Shown here: in pieces, positions 19,944 to 28,174 of the stretch | Layout of the letters: each line of letters opens with the position of its first letter | Numbering within the stretch: position 1 is the stretch's first letter | NCBI GenBank assembly: GCA_030655135.1 | Contig: JAURWC010000075.1 | Coordinates: 239,501-303,500 of the forward strand | Origin: Hyphomicrobiaceae bacterium | GTDB taxonomy: Bacteria > Pseudomonadota > Alphaproteobacteria > Rhizobiales > Hyphomicrobiaceae | Length of the DNA: 64,000 bases | Direction of reading: 5' to 3' | Notes under the pieces: generated by a model | The model's database searches: none | Told to the model about the DNA's origin: nothing | The model's input: only the letters and a program-made list of their open reading frames with translations | Program-made: the position numbers and the translations under genes

Positions 19944-20639
19944 ATGGTCGCCAAGGACACGATCGTCGCAATGTTGGCCAACACGGGCATGTTTGGCCCG
20001 CTCGGAGACGATGACAGGCGCGCCGTCGCCGCCGAATTGCGCGACAGCGCTTGGGATCAAGGCCAGGTGGTGTTCTCGCGCGGCGACCCGGGCCGCGACA
20101 TTTATCTTGTGACTGCCGGCCGCGTTCGCCTGTCGATCTTGACGTCGGAAGGGCGTGAGTTGTCGTTTGCGCACGCCGAAGCCGGCCAGGTATTCGGCGA
20201 GATCGCCGTGCTTGACGGCGGCCAGCGGACGGCAGATGCCACCGCCGTCACCAAGGTGCAGGCTCTGACCTTGTCGAAGCCGGCGCTGATGAAGTTGATG
20301 GAGACACGTCCAGCACTGCGGGAGGCGGTCGTCCGCTTCCTGTGCAAGCGCGTCCGCGAGGCGGATCAGCAACTCGAAGGCATCGCGCTGTATCCCATAG
20401 AAGCCCGCCTGGCCCGCTTCTTCCTGGCGGCCGTCCGCCAGAAGGCCGGCGCGGATGCCGACGGTGCCGTTCCGCTGGACCTGCCGATCTCGCAATCAGA
20501 ACTTGCTCTTTTGATTGGCGCCAGCCGCCCCAAGGTCAACGCGGCCCTGGCAATGTTGGAGGACCAGGGGGCGCTCGACCGGGCCGACGGCAAATTCACC
20601 TGCCACATCGAGCAGTTGGAAGACATCGCCGGCCTTTAA
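19944..20639 (+). CDS. Crp/Fnr family transcriptional regulator, probably cAMP-responsive
   Basis: This 231-residue regulator has an N-terminal cyclic-nucleotide-binding domain (about residues 10-125) with the phosphate-binding cassette FGEIAVLDGGQRTADA, in which Arg-Thr fits cAMP binding. A C-terminal winged helix follows (LPISQSELALLIGASRPKVNAAL, recognition helix about residues 185-200). No Fnr-type cysteine cluster was seen. The start is ATG 19944 with GAGGAA 7 bases upstream. A class III adenylate cyclase follows 100 bases downstream on the same strand, suggesting a paired signal maker and reader. Confidence 0.88.
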   Translation: MVAKDTIVAMLANTGMFGPLGDDDRRAVAAELRDSAWDQGQVVFSRGDPGRDIYLVTAGRVRLSILTSEGRELSFAHAEAGQVFGEIAVLDGGQRTADATAVTKVQALTLSKPALMKLMETRPALREAVVRFLCKRVREADQQLEGIALYPIEARLARFFLAAVRQKAGADADGAVPLDLPISQSELALLIGASRPKVNAALAMLEDQGALDRADGKFTCHIEQLEDIAGL

Positions 20640-20740
20640 GCCTGCCGAGGCTCTAGGCACGATCCGGAGCGAGCAGGGGTTGCCCCGATCCCGCGGCCTG
20701 GCGCAATATATAGCGCGTCAATTTCGTGATCCCTGCTCAC

Positions 20741-22051
20741 ATGAACGTCCATCGCCGCATCTGGACGAAGTTCACGGCGGCTGTTCGCAGCCTGACGGGG
20801 TCGTCGGCGTGGCATGCCGTCGGCCGGACTGTGCGTCGCGCCGCCGAAGCGGGCACGCACGCCTATCCGCCCGACACCAGGCGCCGCCTCAAGATCCTGA
20901 ACATGTTCGCCTACCTCATCGCGGCGTCGACGTTGATCTATGCGCTCCAGCATCTGTCGATGGACTACCACCGCTACGAATACGTCATCCTGATCAACAT
21001 GTGCCTCGTCGTTGCTGCGCTGGCAGTTCCGTTCGCTCACCGCATCAGCGATACCGCAGGCGGCCTGCTGATCGTCGTGTCCGAGTTCATCGCCTTGATC
21101 GCGCTCACCAGCCTGCTCGGGCGCGCTGCTGGCGTGCACATCCAGTTCTTCGTCGCGCCGGCCGCCACGTTCGTGGTTTTCGGCCTGAAGCGCCTCTACC
21201 TCATCGTGCCGATCATCCTCGGTGCGCTGGGCCTCCATCTCTACGCCTGGTTCAGCTATCCAGACGTCCAGGCCGGCATTCCTGTTGCTCACGAGGTGGT
21301 CGACCCGCTCTACGTCCAAGCGGCCATCACCACGATGGCCCTGATCGGCGCCACCGTTTATTATGCCTTCAGCCTCGCTGAAAACGCCAAGGCCGAGATA
21401 GATGCGCTCCTGCGAAACATCCTGCCGGACAGCATCGTCGAACGCCTGAAAGCCGAGCCGGGCAACGTCGTTGCCGACAGCTTCGACGACGCCTCGATCC
21501 TGTTTGCCGACATCTCCGGCTTCGTCGCGCTCGCCATTCGCCTCGGCGCGCAGCGCACCGTCGGGCTGCTCAACACCATCGTCACCGACTTCGATGCGCT
21601 GGCTGAGAAGCACGACGTGGAAAAGATCAAGACGATCGGTGACGCCTACATGGTCGCGTCCGGCCTGCCAGAGCGCTCGGCCGATCATACCGAGCGCCTG
21701 ATCAAGATGGGAGAGGACATGCTGGCGGCCATCGATCGTATCCGCCGCGACAGCGGCCTGGACATCGCCGTCCGCATCGGCATCGCCACGGGCCCCGTGA
21801 TGGCGGGCGTCATCGGCCGCAAGAAGTTCAGCTACGACATCTGGGGCGATGCCGTGAACCTTGCGTCCCGCCTCGAAAGCCAATCGCAGCCGGGCCGCAT
21901 CCTGGTCTGCGCCCGCACCCGAGCCGCCCTCGAAGACCGTTTCGCCTTTGAAAGCCGCGGTCTCGTCGACATCAAGGGGGCCGGGCAGCAGGAAGTGTTC
22001 TTCGTCGTACAGCCGCCCGACAACGCCGCACCCGCGATGGCCGCGCAATAA
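20741..22051 (+). CDS. Membrane-bound class III adenylate/guanylate cyclase
   Basis: The 436-residue protein has an N-terminal region with about six membrane helices (about residues 50-215). The catalytic domain follows, with metal-binding ILFADISGFVALA, EKIKTIGDAYMVASG, the IGIATGPVMAGVIG loop and SYDIWGDAVNLASRLES. The Lys of EKIKTIGD and the Asp of WGDAVN fit ATP over GTP, so cAMP is the likely product. I used ATG 20741; a GTG at 20726 is an alternative, and neither has a good ribosome-binding site. It follows the Crp-type gene. Confidence 0.87.
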   Translation: MNVHRRIWTKFTAAVRSLTGSSAWHAVGRTVRRAAEAGTHAYPPDTRRRLKILNMFAYLIAASTLIYALQHLSMDYHRYEYVILINMCLVVAALAVPFAHRISDTAGGLLIVVSEFIALIALTSLLGRAAGVHIQFFVAPAATFVVFGLKRLYLIVPIILGALGLHLYAWFSYPDVQAGIPVAHEVVDPLYVQAAITTMALIGATVYYAFSLAENAKAEIDALLRNILPDSIVERLKAEPGNVVADSFDDASILFADISGFVALAIRLGAQRTVGLLNTIVTDFDALAEKHDVEKIKTIGDAYMVASGLPERSADHTERLIKMGEDMLAAIDRIRRDSGLDIAVRIGIATGPVMAGVIGRKKFSYDIWGDAVNLASRLESQSQPGRILVCARTRAALEDRFAFESRGLVDIKGAGQQEVFFVVQPPDNAAPAMAAQ

Positions 22052-22061
22052 CCACGCACGC

Positions 22062-22526
22062 TTAAACTGTCGGTCCGCCGTCGAGGGCGAAGCGCGTGCG
22101 TATGCGGTGGAATAGATCGTCCCGGACGCCGCGATACGCCGCGATAATGTGCTCGCGTTTGGGCTGGGACAGCGCCAGCGAGCAATCCATCGTCGGCCAA
22201 TATTCCACTTCAGCCGCCATCGTCCGCGTCAGCTCCAGCGCGTGGTGATGCGCCTCCGGCGAAAGCGATATGATGACGTCGAACAACTCGTCGCCAATGA
22301 TGGCAAGCGATTGTGGCTCATGCTCAGACAAGTCGATGCCGATCTCGTCCATGACTGCCACGGCATAAGGATCCGGCAGCCCCGCCCGCACGCCGGCCGA
22401 CCGCACCGTGACGCGTTCGCCAGCCAGATGATCCAAGATGGCGGCGGCGATCGGCGAGCGGATGCAGTTCAGCGTACACGCGAACAGCACCGACTTGCGT
22501 TCCTCACCCGGTCCCGCGAGGGCCAC
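22062..22526 (-). CDS. Low-molecular-weight phosphotyrosine phosphatase / arsenate-reductase-like
   Basis: This 154-residue protein carries the P-loop CTLNCIRS (Cys17, Arg23) of LMW protein-tyrosine phosphatases near its N-terminus, then SAGVRAGLPDPYAV. The general-acid Asp region is probably WPTMDCS. The start is GTG 22526, with GGAAGGGA inside the end of the UPF0262 gene, so the two are translationally coupled. It is the last gene of the DUF2948-hisD-UPF0262 operon. The substrate is unknown; arsenate-reductase annotation is also common for this family. Confidence 0.85.
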   Translation of the reverse strand: MALAGPGEERKSVLFACTLNCIRSPIAAAILDHLAGERVTVRSAGVRAGLPDPYAVAVMDEIGIDLSEHEPQSLAIIGDELFDVIISLSPEAHHHALELTRTMAAEVEYWPTMDCSLALSQPKREHIIAAYRGVRDDLFHRIRTRFALDGGPTV

Positions 22527-22529
22527 GTG

Positions 22530-23018
22530 TCATCCCTTCCAGTGCAACGCGGTGATGAGCGTAAACAGCCGTCGCGCCGTATCGGTATCGACCTCGATCT
22601 TGCTCTCCAGCCGCTCGGCCAGAATGCGGCTGCCTTCGTCGTGCAAACCGCGCCGCCCGACGTCGATCGCCTGGATGCGCGACGGCTGCGCGGTCTTCAC
22701 GGCCTCGTAGTAGCTGTCGAGCACGATGAAATAGTCTTTCATCAGCCGCTTCAGCGGCGTCAGCGACAGATGGTGCGTCACGACCGGCTGGGCATGCTCG
22801 TCCGACACCTCGAACACCAGCCGCTCGTCGATCACCGACAGCTGTAGCCGGTATGGCCCCTGGTCGCGGCCCGTCAGCTTGAAGCTGTTGCCGTCGACCA
22901 GATCGAAAATCGCGACCTCGCGCTCATGCTCGATGTTTGCGTTGCCGCGCGCGATTGATTGGCCATCGAGCGTGACCTCGATCAGCCGGTCTTTGCTTGG
23001 CGTAATTGGCTCGGACAT
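22530..23018 (-). CDS. UPF0262 family protein
   Basis: This 162-residue protein is of the UPF0262 family, which is common in alphaproteobacteria and has no known function. Conserved blocks visible are ERE(V)AIFDLVDGNSFKL, YRLQLSVIDERLVFEV, LTPLKRLMKDYFIVLDSYYEAV, and a C-terminal RRLFTLITALHW. It sits between hisD (27-base gap) and the phosphatase (3-base gap) in one operon. No signal peptide or membrane segment was seen, so it is likely cytoplasmic. Confidence 0.87.
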   Translation of the reverse strand: MSEPITPSKDRLIEVTLDGQSIARGNANIEHEREVAIFDLVDGNSFKLTGRDQGPYRLQLSVIDERLVFEVSDEHAQPVVTHHLSLTPLKRLMKDYFIVLDSYYEAVKTAQPSRIQAIDVGRRGLHDEGSRILAERLESKIEVDTDTARRLFTLITALHWKG

Positions 23019-23045
23019 CGGCGGCGCACGTTCCTGGTGAAGGCG

Positions 23046-24344
23046 TTAGGATTCGGGATTGATGCGGATGGCCACGGACCGGCGGTGCGCTTCCAGGCCT
23101 TCTGCCCGCGCCAGCGTCATCGCTGCGGGTGCCAGGCTCTTAAGCGAGGCAGGCGTCAGCTTCAAGATCGACGTGCGCTTCATATAGTCCAGCACGCCGA
23201 GGCCCGATGAGAAGCGCGCGCTGCGCGCCGTCGGCAGAACGTGATTGGAGCCTGAAACGTAGTCGCCGATTACTTCCGGCGTGTGTTGGCCCAGGAAGAT
23301 CGCGCCCGCGTTGCGGATGCGCTCCGACAAAGCGTCCGCGTCGCGCGTGGCAATCTCCAGGTGCTCGGCGGCAATACGATCTGCCAGCGCCGGCGCCTCG
23401 TCCAGCGACTTGAGCAGGATCACGGCACCAAAGTCGCGCCAGCTGGCGGACGCGATGTCGACCTTCGGAAGCACCGCGAGCTGCCGCGCAACAGCCGTTT
23501 CCACTGCAGCAGCAAACTGCGCGTCGTCGGTCATCAGGATCGACTGGGCGGCAGTATCGTGCTCGGCCTGCGCCAGCAGGTCGGCCGCGATCCAGTCCGG
23601 ATTGTTGTGCTTGTCGGCAATGACCAGCACCTCGGACGGGCCAGCGATACTGTCGATGCCGACCGTGCCGTACACCTGCCGCTTGGCCGCCGCGACATAC
23701 GCATTGCCGGGCCCGACGATCTTCACGACCGGCGCGACTGTCTCGGTGCCATAGGCGAGAGCGGCAATCGCTTGCGCGCCGCCAATGCGATAGATCTCTT
23801 CGACGCCAGCGAGCCGCGCTGCGGCCAGCACTAGCGGATTGAGCACGCCCTTCGGCGCTGGCACCACCATGACGATGCGCGGCACGCCGGCAACTTGCGC
23901 GGGCACGGCATTCATCAGGACGGACGAGGGGTAGGAGGCGAGGCCGCCCGGCACGTACAGCCCGACGGACTCCACCGCCGTCCAGCGATGCCCCAGTTCG
24001 ACGCCAGCCGCGTCCGTATACCGGTCGCTCTGCGGCAGCTGCCGCTGATGGTGCTCTGCGATGCGGTGCTTGGCGAACTCCAGCGCCTCAAGCGTCTCCG
24101 CCGAACACGCAGCCACGGCCGCATCGATCTCAGCTGCCGTTATGCGCAGCCCCAGCACGGACAGATCGGCGTCATCGAAGCGGCGCGTCAGTTCGCTCAG
24201 GGCCTTGTCACCGCCTGCTCGGACGTCGGCGATGATCGACGCCACCGCGGCGCCCACGTCGGCCGACGCCTCGCGCTTCTCGGTTAGAAATGCAGCGAAT
24301 GCGGCCTCGAAGCCGGCGTCGCGGGTGGAAAGTCGTTTGGCCAT
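23046..24344 (-). CDS. hisD: Histidinol dehydrogenase
   Basis: HisD catalyses the last two steps of histidine synthesis, oxidising L-histidinol to L-histidine with two NAD+ and zinc. The 432-residue protein, the usual length, shows VESVGLYVPGG, YPSSVLMNAVPAQVAGV, YRIGGAQAIAALAYGTE, KIVGPGNAYVAAAKRQVYG, IDSIAGPSEVLVIAD and DLLAQAEHD, all core HisD signatures, and ends in the EGLEAHRRSVAIR helix. It lies between DUF2948 upstream and UPF0262 downstream, the conserved alphaproteobacterial order. Confidence 0.96.
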   Translation of the reverse strand: MAKRLSTRDAGFEAAFAAFLTEKREASADVGAAVASIIADVRAGGDKALSELTRRFDDADLSVLGLRITAAEIDAAVAACSAETLEALEFAKHRIAEHHQRQLPQSDRYTDAAGVELGHRWTAVESVGLYVPGGLASYPSSVLMNAVPAQVAGVPRIVMVVPAPKGVLNPLVLAAARLAGVEEIYRIGGAQAIAALAYGTETVAPVVKIVGPGNAYVAAAKRQVYGTVGIDSIAGPSEVLVIADKHNNPDWIAADLLAQAEHDTAAQSILMTDDAQFAAAVETAVARQLAVLPKVDIASASWRDFGAVILLKSLDEAPALADRIAAEHLEIATRDADALSERIRNAGAIFLGQHTPEVIGDYVSGSNHVLPTARSARFSSGLGVLDYMKRTSILKLTPASLKSLAPAAMTLARAEGLEAHRRSVAIRINPES

Positions 24345-24405
24345 GCCCGGTGCGGGTCCTCAGAAGTGTCTCGGTTCGTTCAAATAGCAGGGATGTGGGG
24401 AAAGC

Positions 24406-24858
24406 TCACGTTCCGGCCTTGGGGCCGTTGTCGTGTTCCGGCAGGCTCTGGGTTTGCCAGGCCGCCCCGAGATCCTTCATCTCACCTTCCACGCACTCGA
24501 CCTCGAGCCGGATCGCGGCATTGCCCGAAAACGTCAGCGTCAGTGTTCCGCCGGGCGCGGCGGTCTCATCGAAGGCGATCGAGAGCAGCGACAACACGGC
24601 ATCCGAGTTGCCGGGCTGAAACCCCGAGACTTTGGCGCCGAGCACTCGCTCGAACCGCAGGCCGCAACGGCGCCGCGTCAGTGCCTTGCCGCCGGAGGCC
24701 ACGCTCGCTTCCCAATCAAAGCGGTTGGCCACGGCCACAAAGCGCTTTTCAGCCTTCAGGTATGTCATGTCGGCGGCCCGAACCACCGCGTCCTGCAGGT
24801 TGGCAGAGAACACGGCAAGGTCTTCGGCGTCGAAGGCGATCAACTTGAGGTCGGTCAT
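24406..24858 (-). CDS. DUF2948 family protein
   Basis: This 150-residue protein opens LKLIAFDAEDLAVFSANLQDAV and continues VADMTYLKAEKRFVAVANRFDWE-type text, which marks DUF2948. Its function is unknown. It is the first gene of the operon with hisD, UPF0262 and the LMW phosphatase. In many relatives murA precedes it; here an intergenic spacer and an unrelated outer-membrane gene do. Confidence 0.83.
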   Translation of the reverse strand: MTDLKLIAFDAEDLAVFSANLQDAVVRAADMTYLKAEKRFVAVANRFDWEASVASGGKALTRRRCGLRFERVLGAKVSGFQPGNSDAVLSLLSIAFDETAAPGGTLTLTFSGNAAIRLEVECVEGEMKDLGAAWQTQSLPEHDNGPKAGT

Positions 24859-25195
24859 CTACAGCATTCCGGCTCCGCGGGAGCCCGAGTGATAGCGACG
24901 GGGCGCGCCAGGCGCAAGAAACTCAAGCTGCAGCGGCCGTTTAACGCGAGATGGCGTCGCCAATGTTTGAGTCGGCTACTCCTCAACAGGTTAACGAATA
25001 GCGCATTAGAAATCGTTGCCGAACAGGCACAGCGCACTGATTCGGCGACGCAATCAGGCAGTCAGGGGGTGACGAGAATCGCGAATCGCGGCTCCGTGGT
25101 TGAGAACCGAGCAGGATGCATCTGTTTTGCGCGTGGGCTTGGAATTCGGAATTTGCGCCGGCGCGCTGTCGGCTGATCCACAGTGAGGACAGATT
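24859..25195. other. Intergenic region between DUF2948 operon and outer-membrane barrel gene
   Basis: The 337-base divergent spacer presumably holds promoters for the hisD operon and the barrel gene. A short GGCTCC-GCG-GGAGCC palindrome near 24870 is the only structure I note. No coding sequence is supported. Confidence 0.45.
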
Positions 25196-25966
25196 ATGAA
25201 AAAGACAGTAGCTCGCCTGTTAACGGCCGGTCTGCTCGCCTGCAGCGCCGGAGTAGCCCTTGCCGACGGCATCCCCTCCGCCGCCAACATCGCGGAAGCC
25301 CCCATCGGCGGCAATGAATGGCGCGGCTTCTTCGTGTCGGCCAGCGTCGGTTATGGCTGGAGCGACTCTGAACAATACGCCGACGTAGATTTAGGCAGCG
25401 ACGGAATACTAGACGGCCAATTCAAGAAGAGCTTTGAGGCCGACGGTGTTCTGGGGGCTATCGGTTTGGGTTACGATTTCACCGTCCGTGACAATGTCGT
25501 TCTTGGCGTGTTCGGCGACTACACATTTGGCGATCTTGACGACAAATATGATACCCCTGCCGCTGGTGTGATCCTTCCTGGCTCGGTAAAAGCAAAATAC
25601 GAAGACATTTGGGCTGTCGGCGCCCGCGCTGGTGTAATCGTTCACAAAGACTTGTTGCTGTTCGGGACAGTCGGTTATACCGCCGCCGAATTCAGCGCAG
25701 TGAACGAAGGTGGCAAGGGAAAGAAAGATCTTGATGGCTACTTCGTCGGCGCCGGGCTTGAGCGCCTCCTTTGCAACAACCTGTATCTAAAGGCCGAATA
25801 TCGTTACTCGGACTACGGTAGTTTTTCTGAGACCGCAGTGAATGACCCAGGCTGCGGCGCAGCCTGCACCACGAAGGTAGAATTCGAAAACGAGATCCAC
25901 TCGGTACGCGTCGGCTTGGCCTATAAGTTCGGCGCTCGTGCGGAAGAAGCCGTACCGCTGAAATAA
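25196..25966 (+). CDS. Outer-membrane beta-barrel protein (Omp25/OmpA-like porin family)
   Basis: This 256-residue protein has a signal peptide (MKKTVARLLTAGLLACSAGVALA) and a mature 8-strand-type barrel. Strand pairs such as WRGFFVSASVGYGWS, GAIGLGYDF, LLLFGTVGYTAAEF, FVGAGLERLLCNNLYLKAEYRYSDYG and HSVRVGLAYKF are typical of rhizobial Omp25/RopB-like proteins. Two Cys (CGAAC) lie in a late extracellular loop and may form a disulfide. A strong terminator follows. It precedes the secretion locus but is separated from it by that terminator and 450 bases. Confidence 0.85.
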   Translation: MKKTVARLLTAGLLACSAGVALADGIPSAANIAEAPIGGNEWRGFFVSASVGYGWSDSEQYADVDLGSDGILDGQFKKSFEADGVLGAIGLGYDFTVRDNVVLGVFGDYTFGDLDDKYDTPAAGVILPGSVKAKYEDIWAVGARAGVIVHKDLLLFGTVGYTAAEFSAVNEGGKGKKDLDGYFVGAGLERLLCNNLYLKAEYRYSDYGSFSETAVNDPGCGAACTTKVEFENEIHSVRVGLAYKFGARAEEAVPLK

Positions 25967-25993
25967 GCCATCCGACAAACTATAGAGTTTACG

Positions 25994-26026
25994 AAAAGGG
26001 TCGCTTTCAGCGGCCCTTTTTGTTTT
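25994..26026 (+). terminator. Rho-independent terminator after the barrel gene
   Basis: AAGGGTCGCT-TTC-AGCGGCCCTT forms a 10-bp stem (one T-G pair) followed by TTTGTTTT. It starts about 30 bases after the stop codon. Confidence 0.85.
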
Positions 26027-26479
26027 GAATTCAGATTGTCCCGAAACCGGCATCAAAAATAACGTCGCCCCCGCAGGCGCCACCTGCGAAGAAGGCTAAT
26101 AAATAATTCACTGGTCTCCAAAAAAGGGAAGCCATTGAATAACCTATGAAAAATGGCATCAAGGCGGTTTGTGTTGGTTATTGAATAGTAAATGTCAGAA
26201 ACTATAGAGGTTATCAAATAAGCCAATCCAGCATGGATAAGATCCGGACACGCCGCAAAAGCTTCACGAATTGCTAGCATTGCGATGAAACATTGATGGA
26301 AACGCGCTTCGAATTAATTTCACTTTGCATTCGCCATTCAAATCTTCTCGCTCCGCTTTCTTGACTGTCGCTTCCGTCAGTATCGCAAATTGATTGATAC
26401 AGGCAGAGTTTGATCAATGCCCGGGACAGGGAAATGTCCGCCGGCATCAGCGTCACAACCTCTGTCAGGAGTTTTGAGT
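26027..26479. other. AT-rich leader region before the type I secretion locus
   Basis: This stretch of about 450 bases is clearly more AT-rich than its surroundings and contains no supported gene. An interrupted inverted repeat AATAACC (26138-26144) / GGTTATT (26176-26182) could be a regulator site. The region ends with AGGAG 8 bases before ATG 26480. It probably carries the promoter for the locus. Confidence 0.45.
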
Positions 26480-28063
26480 ATGTCCTGGAATTCATTCGCT
26501 GCCGCCTACTGCCCGCCAGAAGAGCCACCGCCACCGCCACCGCCACCGCCGTGCCCGCCGGAGCCCCCATGCCCGCCGCCGGAGCCGCCCTGTGAGCCCG
26601 AGCCCCCATGCCCGCCGCCGCCGACGGATTGCGATCCGCCCGAGCACCATTCCCATTGCGATGACGATTGCGGAGACACAACCGTGAACAACACAACGAT
26701 CTACAACACCGAAATCAACAACACGGTCATCAACAACAACACCAGCCTGGTGAATGTTGGCGACGTGAACGTCAGCTTGATCGACGTCGGCGACATCAAT
26801 GCGCTGCAGAACGTCAACGTCCTGAACGATCTGAGCCTCCTCAATGGCGACATCCTCAACAACGTCCTGCAGGATGGCATCCTGAACGGTGACATCATCG
26901 GCGGTGATGTGCTGAGCAACGTCCTCTCGGGCGACAACACCATCCTGTCGGACCTCGTCGACGGCGGCGTGTTGAACGACCTGTCCGTCGTGGAAGACGT
27001 TCTGAACGGCAACACGATCGGCGACGTTCTCAGCGGCAACGAAACCCTCAAGAACGTGCTGAGCGGCGACGTCCTGAGCAACATCGCCGTGACGGACGTT
27101 CTGAACGGCTCAGTTGAAGCTCTGACCGATGTCGTGAGTGTCGATGTACTCAACGACGCCTTGAATGGCGACAATTCAGTGCTGAGCAGCATCCTCGACA
27201 ACAACAACGTCCTGAGCGGTATCGCAGCCGTCGCCAACGTTTCCGATATCCTGTCCGGCAACGAGATCACGGGCGTTGCTGGGGATGTCGTGGACGGCAT
27301 CCTCAACGACGGCACGGCAAACATTCTGACCGAGGTCGTCAATCTCAATGGCGATTTGCTCAGCAACACCGCGATCGGCAACGTTGTTGCCGGTGTCAGC
27401 GATGTGCTCGGCGGCAACCAGATTCTCAGCGGCATCGGGAATATCGACGGCGGCGTCCTGACAGACCTCGTCGGCAACGTGGCCGCAGGCAACATTGTGG
27501 CCGACGTGCTGGGTGACGTGGTGGCAGGCAACATCGTCGCCGACGTTCTCGACAACGGAATCGGCGACATCCTGAGTGGAGACATCTCCGACGTGGTCGG
27601 TGGCGTAGCGGCCGGCAACGTCATCGCTGATGTGCTGGATGGCGGCATCAACGGCGATCTCATCGGCAGCATCGCAGGTGGCGATGTCTTCGCTGGCGTC
27701 CTTGGCGGCGACCTCATCAGCAACCTGCTGAGCGGCAACGCCGTCAGCGACGTTCTCAGCATCGAGCCGATCACGGCCACGGTCGAAAACGTCGTCGGCG
27801 ACGTGCTTGGCGGCGCAACAGGCGACCTCGACGTTGGCAACCTGCTCAACGGCCTGCTGGGCGGCAACAACCTGCTGACCGGCGACCTCGTCGGTGCCGT
27901 CGTCGGCGGCGACGATCTGCTCGGCGGCTTGCTGGGCAACGTGTCGGTTACCGACAGTCTGCACGTCGACAGCATCTTCGACCAACTGCTGCAGTCGCCG
28001 GTCCTGTCCGACATCGATGCCGTCCACGTCGCGACCGATCTGGTGGCCGATCTGATCTCTTGA
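26480..28063 (+). CDS. Pro/Cys-rich repeat protein, candidate type I secretion substrate
   Basis: The 527-residue protein starts at ATG 26480 (AGGAG 8 bases upstream) with no signal peptide. Residues about 11-67 are a Pro/Cys/Glu/His/Asp tract (CPPEPPCPPPEPPCEPEPP type) with about nine Cys, ending HCDDDCGD. An Asn/Thr block follows (NNTTIYNTEINNTVINNNTS), then about 400 residues of degenerate repeats built on DVLSGN, NVLSGD, DVLNG and IVADVL, suggesting a beta-solenoid. The C-terminus is Leu/Asp-rich (DAVHVATDLVADLIS). RTX GGxGxDxUx repeats are absent. It is the first gene of a locus with an ABC exporter and HlyD adaptor, so export by that machine is inferred. I know no named family. Confidence 0.8.
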   Translation: MSWNSFAAAYCPPEEPPPPPPPPPCPPEPPCPPPEPPCEPEPPCPPPPTDCDPPEHHSHCDDDCGDTTVNNTTIYNTEINNTVINNNTSLVNVGDVNVSLIDVGDINALQNVNVLNDLSLLNGDILNNVLQDGILNGDIIGGDVLSNVLSGDNTILSDLVDGGVLNDLSVVEDVLNGNTIGDVLSGNETLKNVLSGDVLSNIAVTDVLNGSVEALTDVVSVDVLNDALNGDNSVLSSILDNNNVLSGIAAVANVSDILSGNEITGVAGDVVDGILNDGTANILTEVVNLNGDLLSNTAIGNVVAGVSDVLGGNQILSGIGNIDGGVLTDLVGNVAAGNIVADVLGDVVAGNIVADVLDNGIGDILSGDISDVVGGVAAGNVIADVLDGGINGDLIGSIAGGDVFAGVLGGDLISNLLSGNAVSDVLSIEPITATVENVVGDVLGGATGDLDVGNLLNGLLGGNNLLTGDLVGAVVGGDDLLGGLLGNVSVTDSLHVDSIFDQLLQSPVLSDIDAVHVATDLVADLIS

Positions 28064-28073
28064 CGACGACTAG

Positions 28074-28097
28074 GGCGCGCCGCATCCGCGGCGCGCC
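28074..28097 (+). terminator. Strong hairpin between the repeat protein and the second locus gene
   Basis: A perfect 10-bp stem GGCGCGCCGC-ATCC-GCGGCGCGCC lies 10 bases after the first stop codon, without a T run. It may be a partial terminator or an RNA-stabilising 3' hairpin, which would let the first gene be expressed above the exporter genes. Confidence 0.55.
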
Positions 28098-28174
28098 ACT
28101 CTATCGCCGGTGCCGGCCTGATCAGCTGTAATCGGCAAAGGCCAACAAGGCCAAGTTAGTAAGTGGAGGCGTAC

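Noticed and set aside
20636-22048. 470-codon minus-strand frame antisense to the adenylate cyclase
   Set aside because: High GC makes long antisense frames common. The plus strand carries clear cyclase motifs, and the antisense text (Asp/His/Val/Arg-rich) has none.
26900-27800. CRISPR-like array in the repetitive DNA of the repeat-protein gene
   Set aside because: Repeats are short, degenerate and in frame with a continuous protein. There are no constant-length repeats or spacers.
26701-28014. Long open frame of about 437 codons on the minus strand inside the repeat-protein gene
   Set aside because: It is Ser/Thr/Pro-rich text produced by the reverse complement of the GAC/AAC/CTG-rich repeats, has no ribosome-binding site and matches no family.
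26480-28063. RTX calcium-binding nonapeptides in the repeat protein
   Set aside because: I looked for GGxGxDxUx arrays and saw only Gly-Asp and Asn-Gly pairs at irregular spacing, so an RTX label is not supported.
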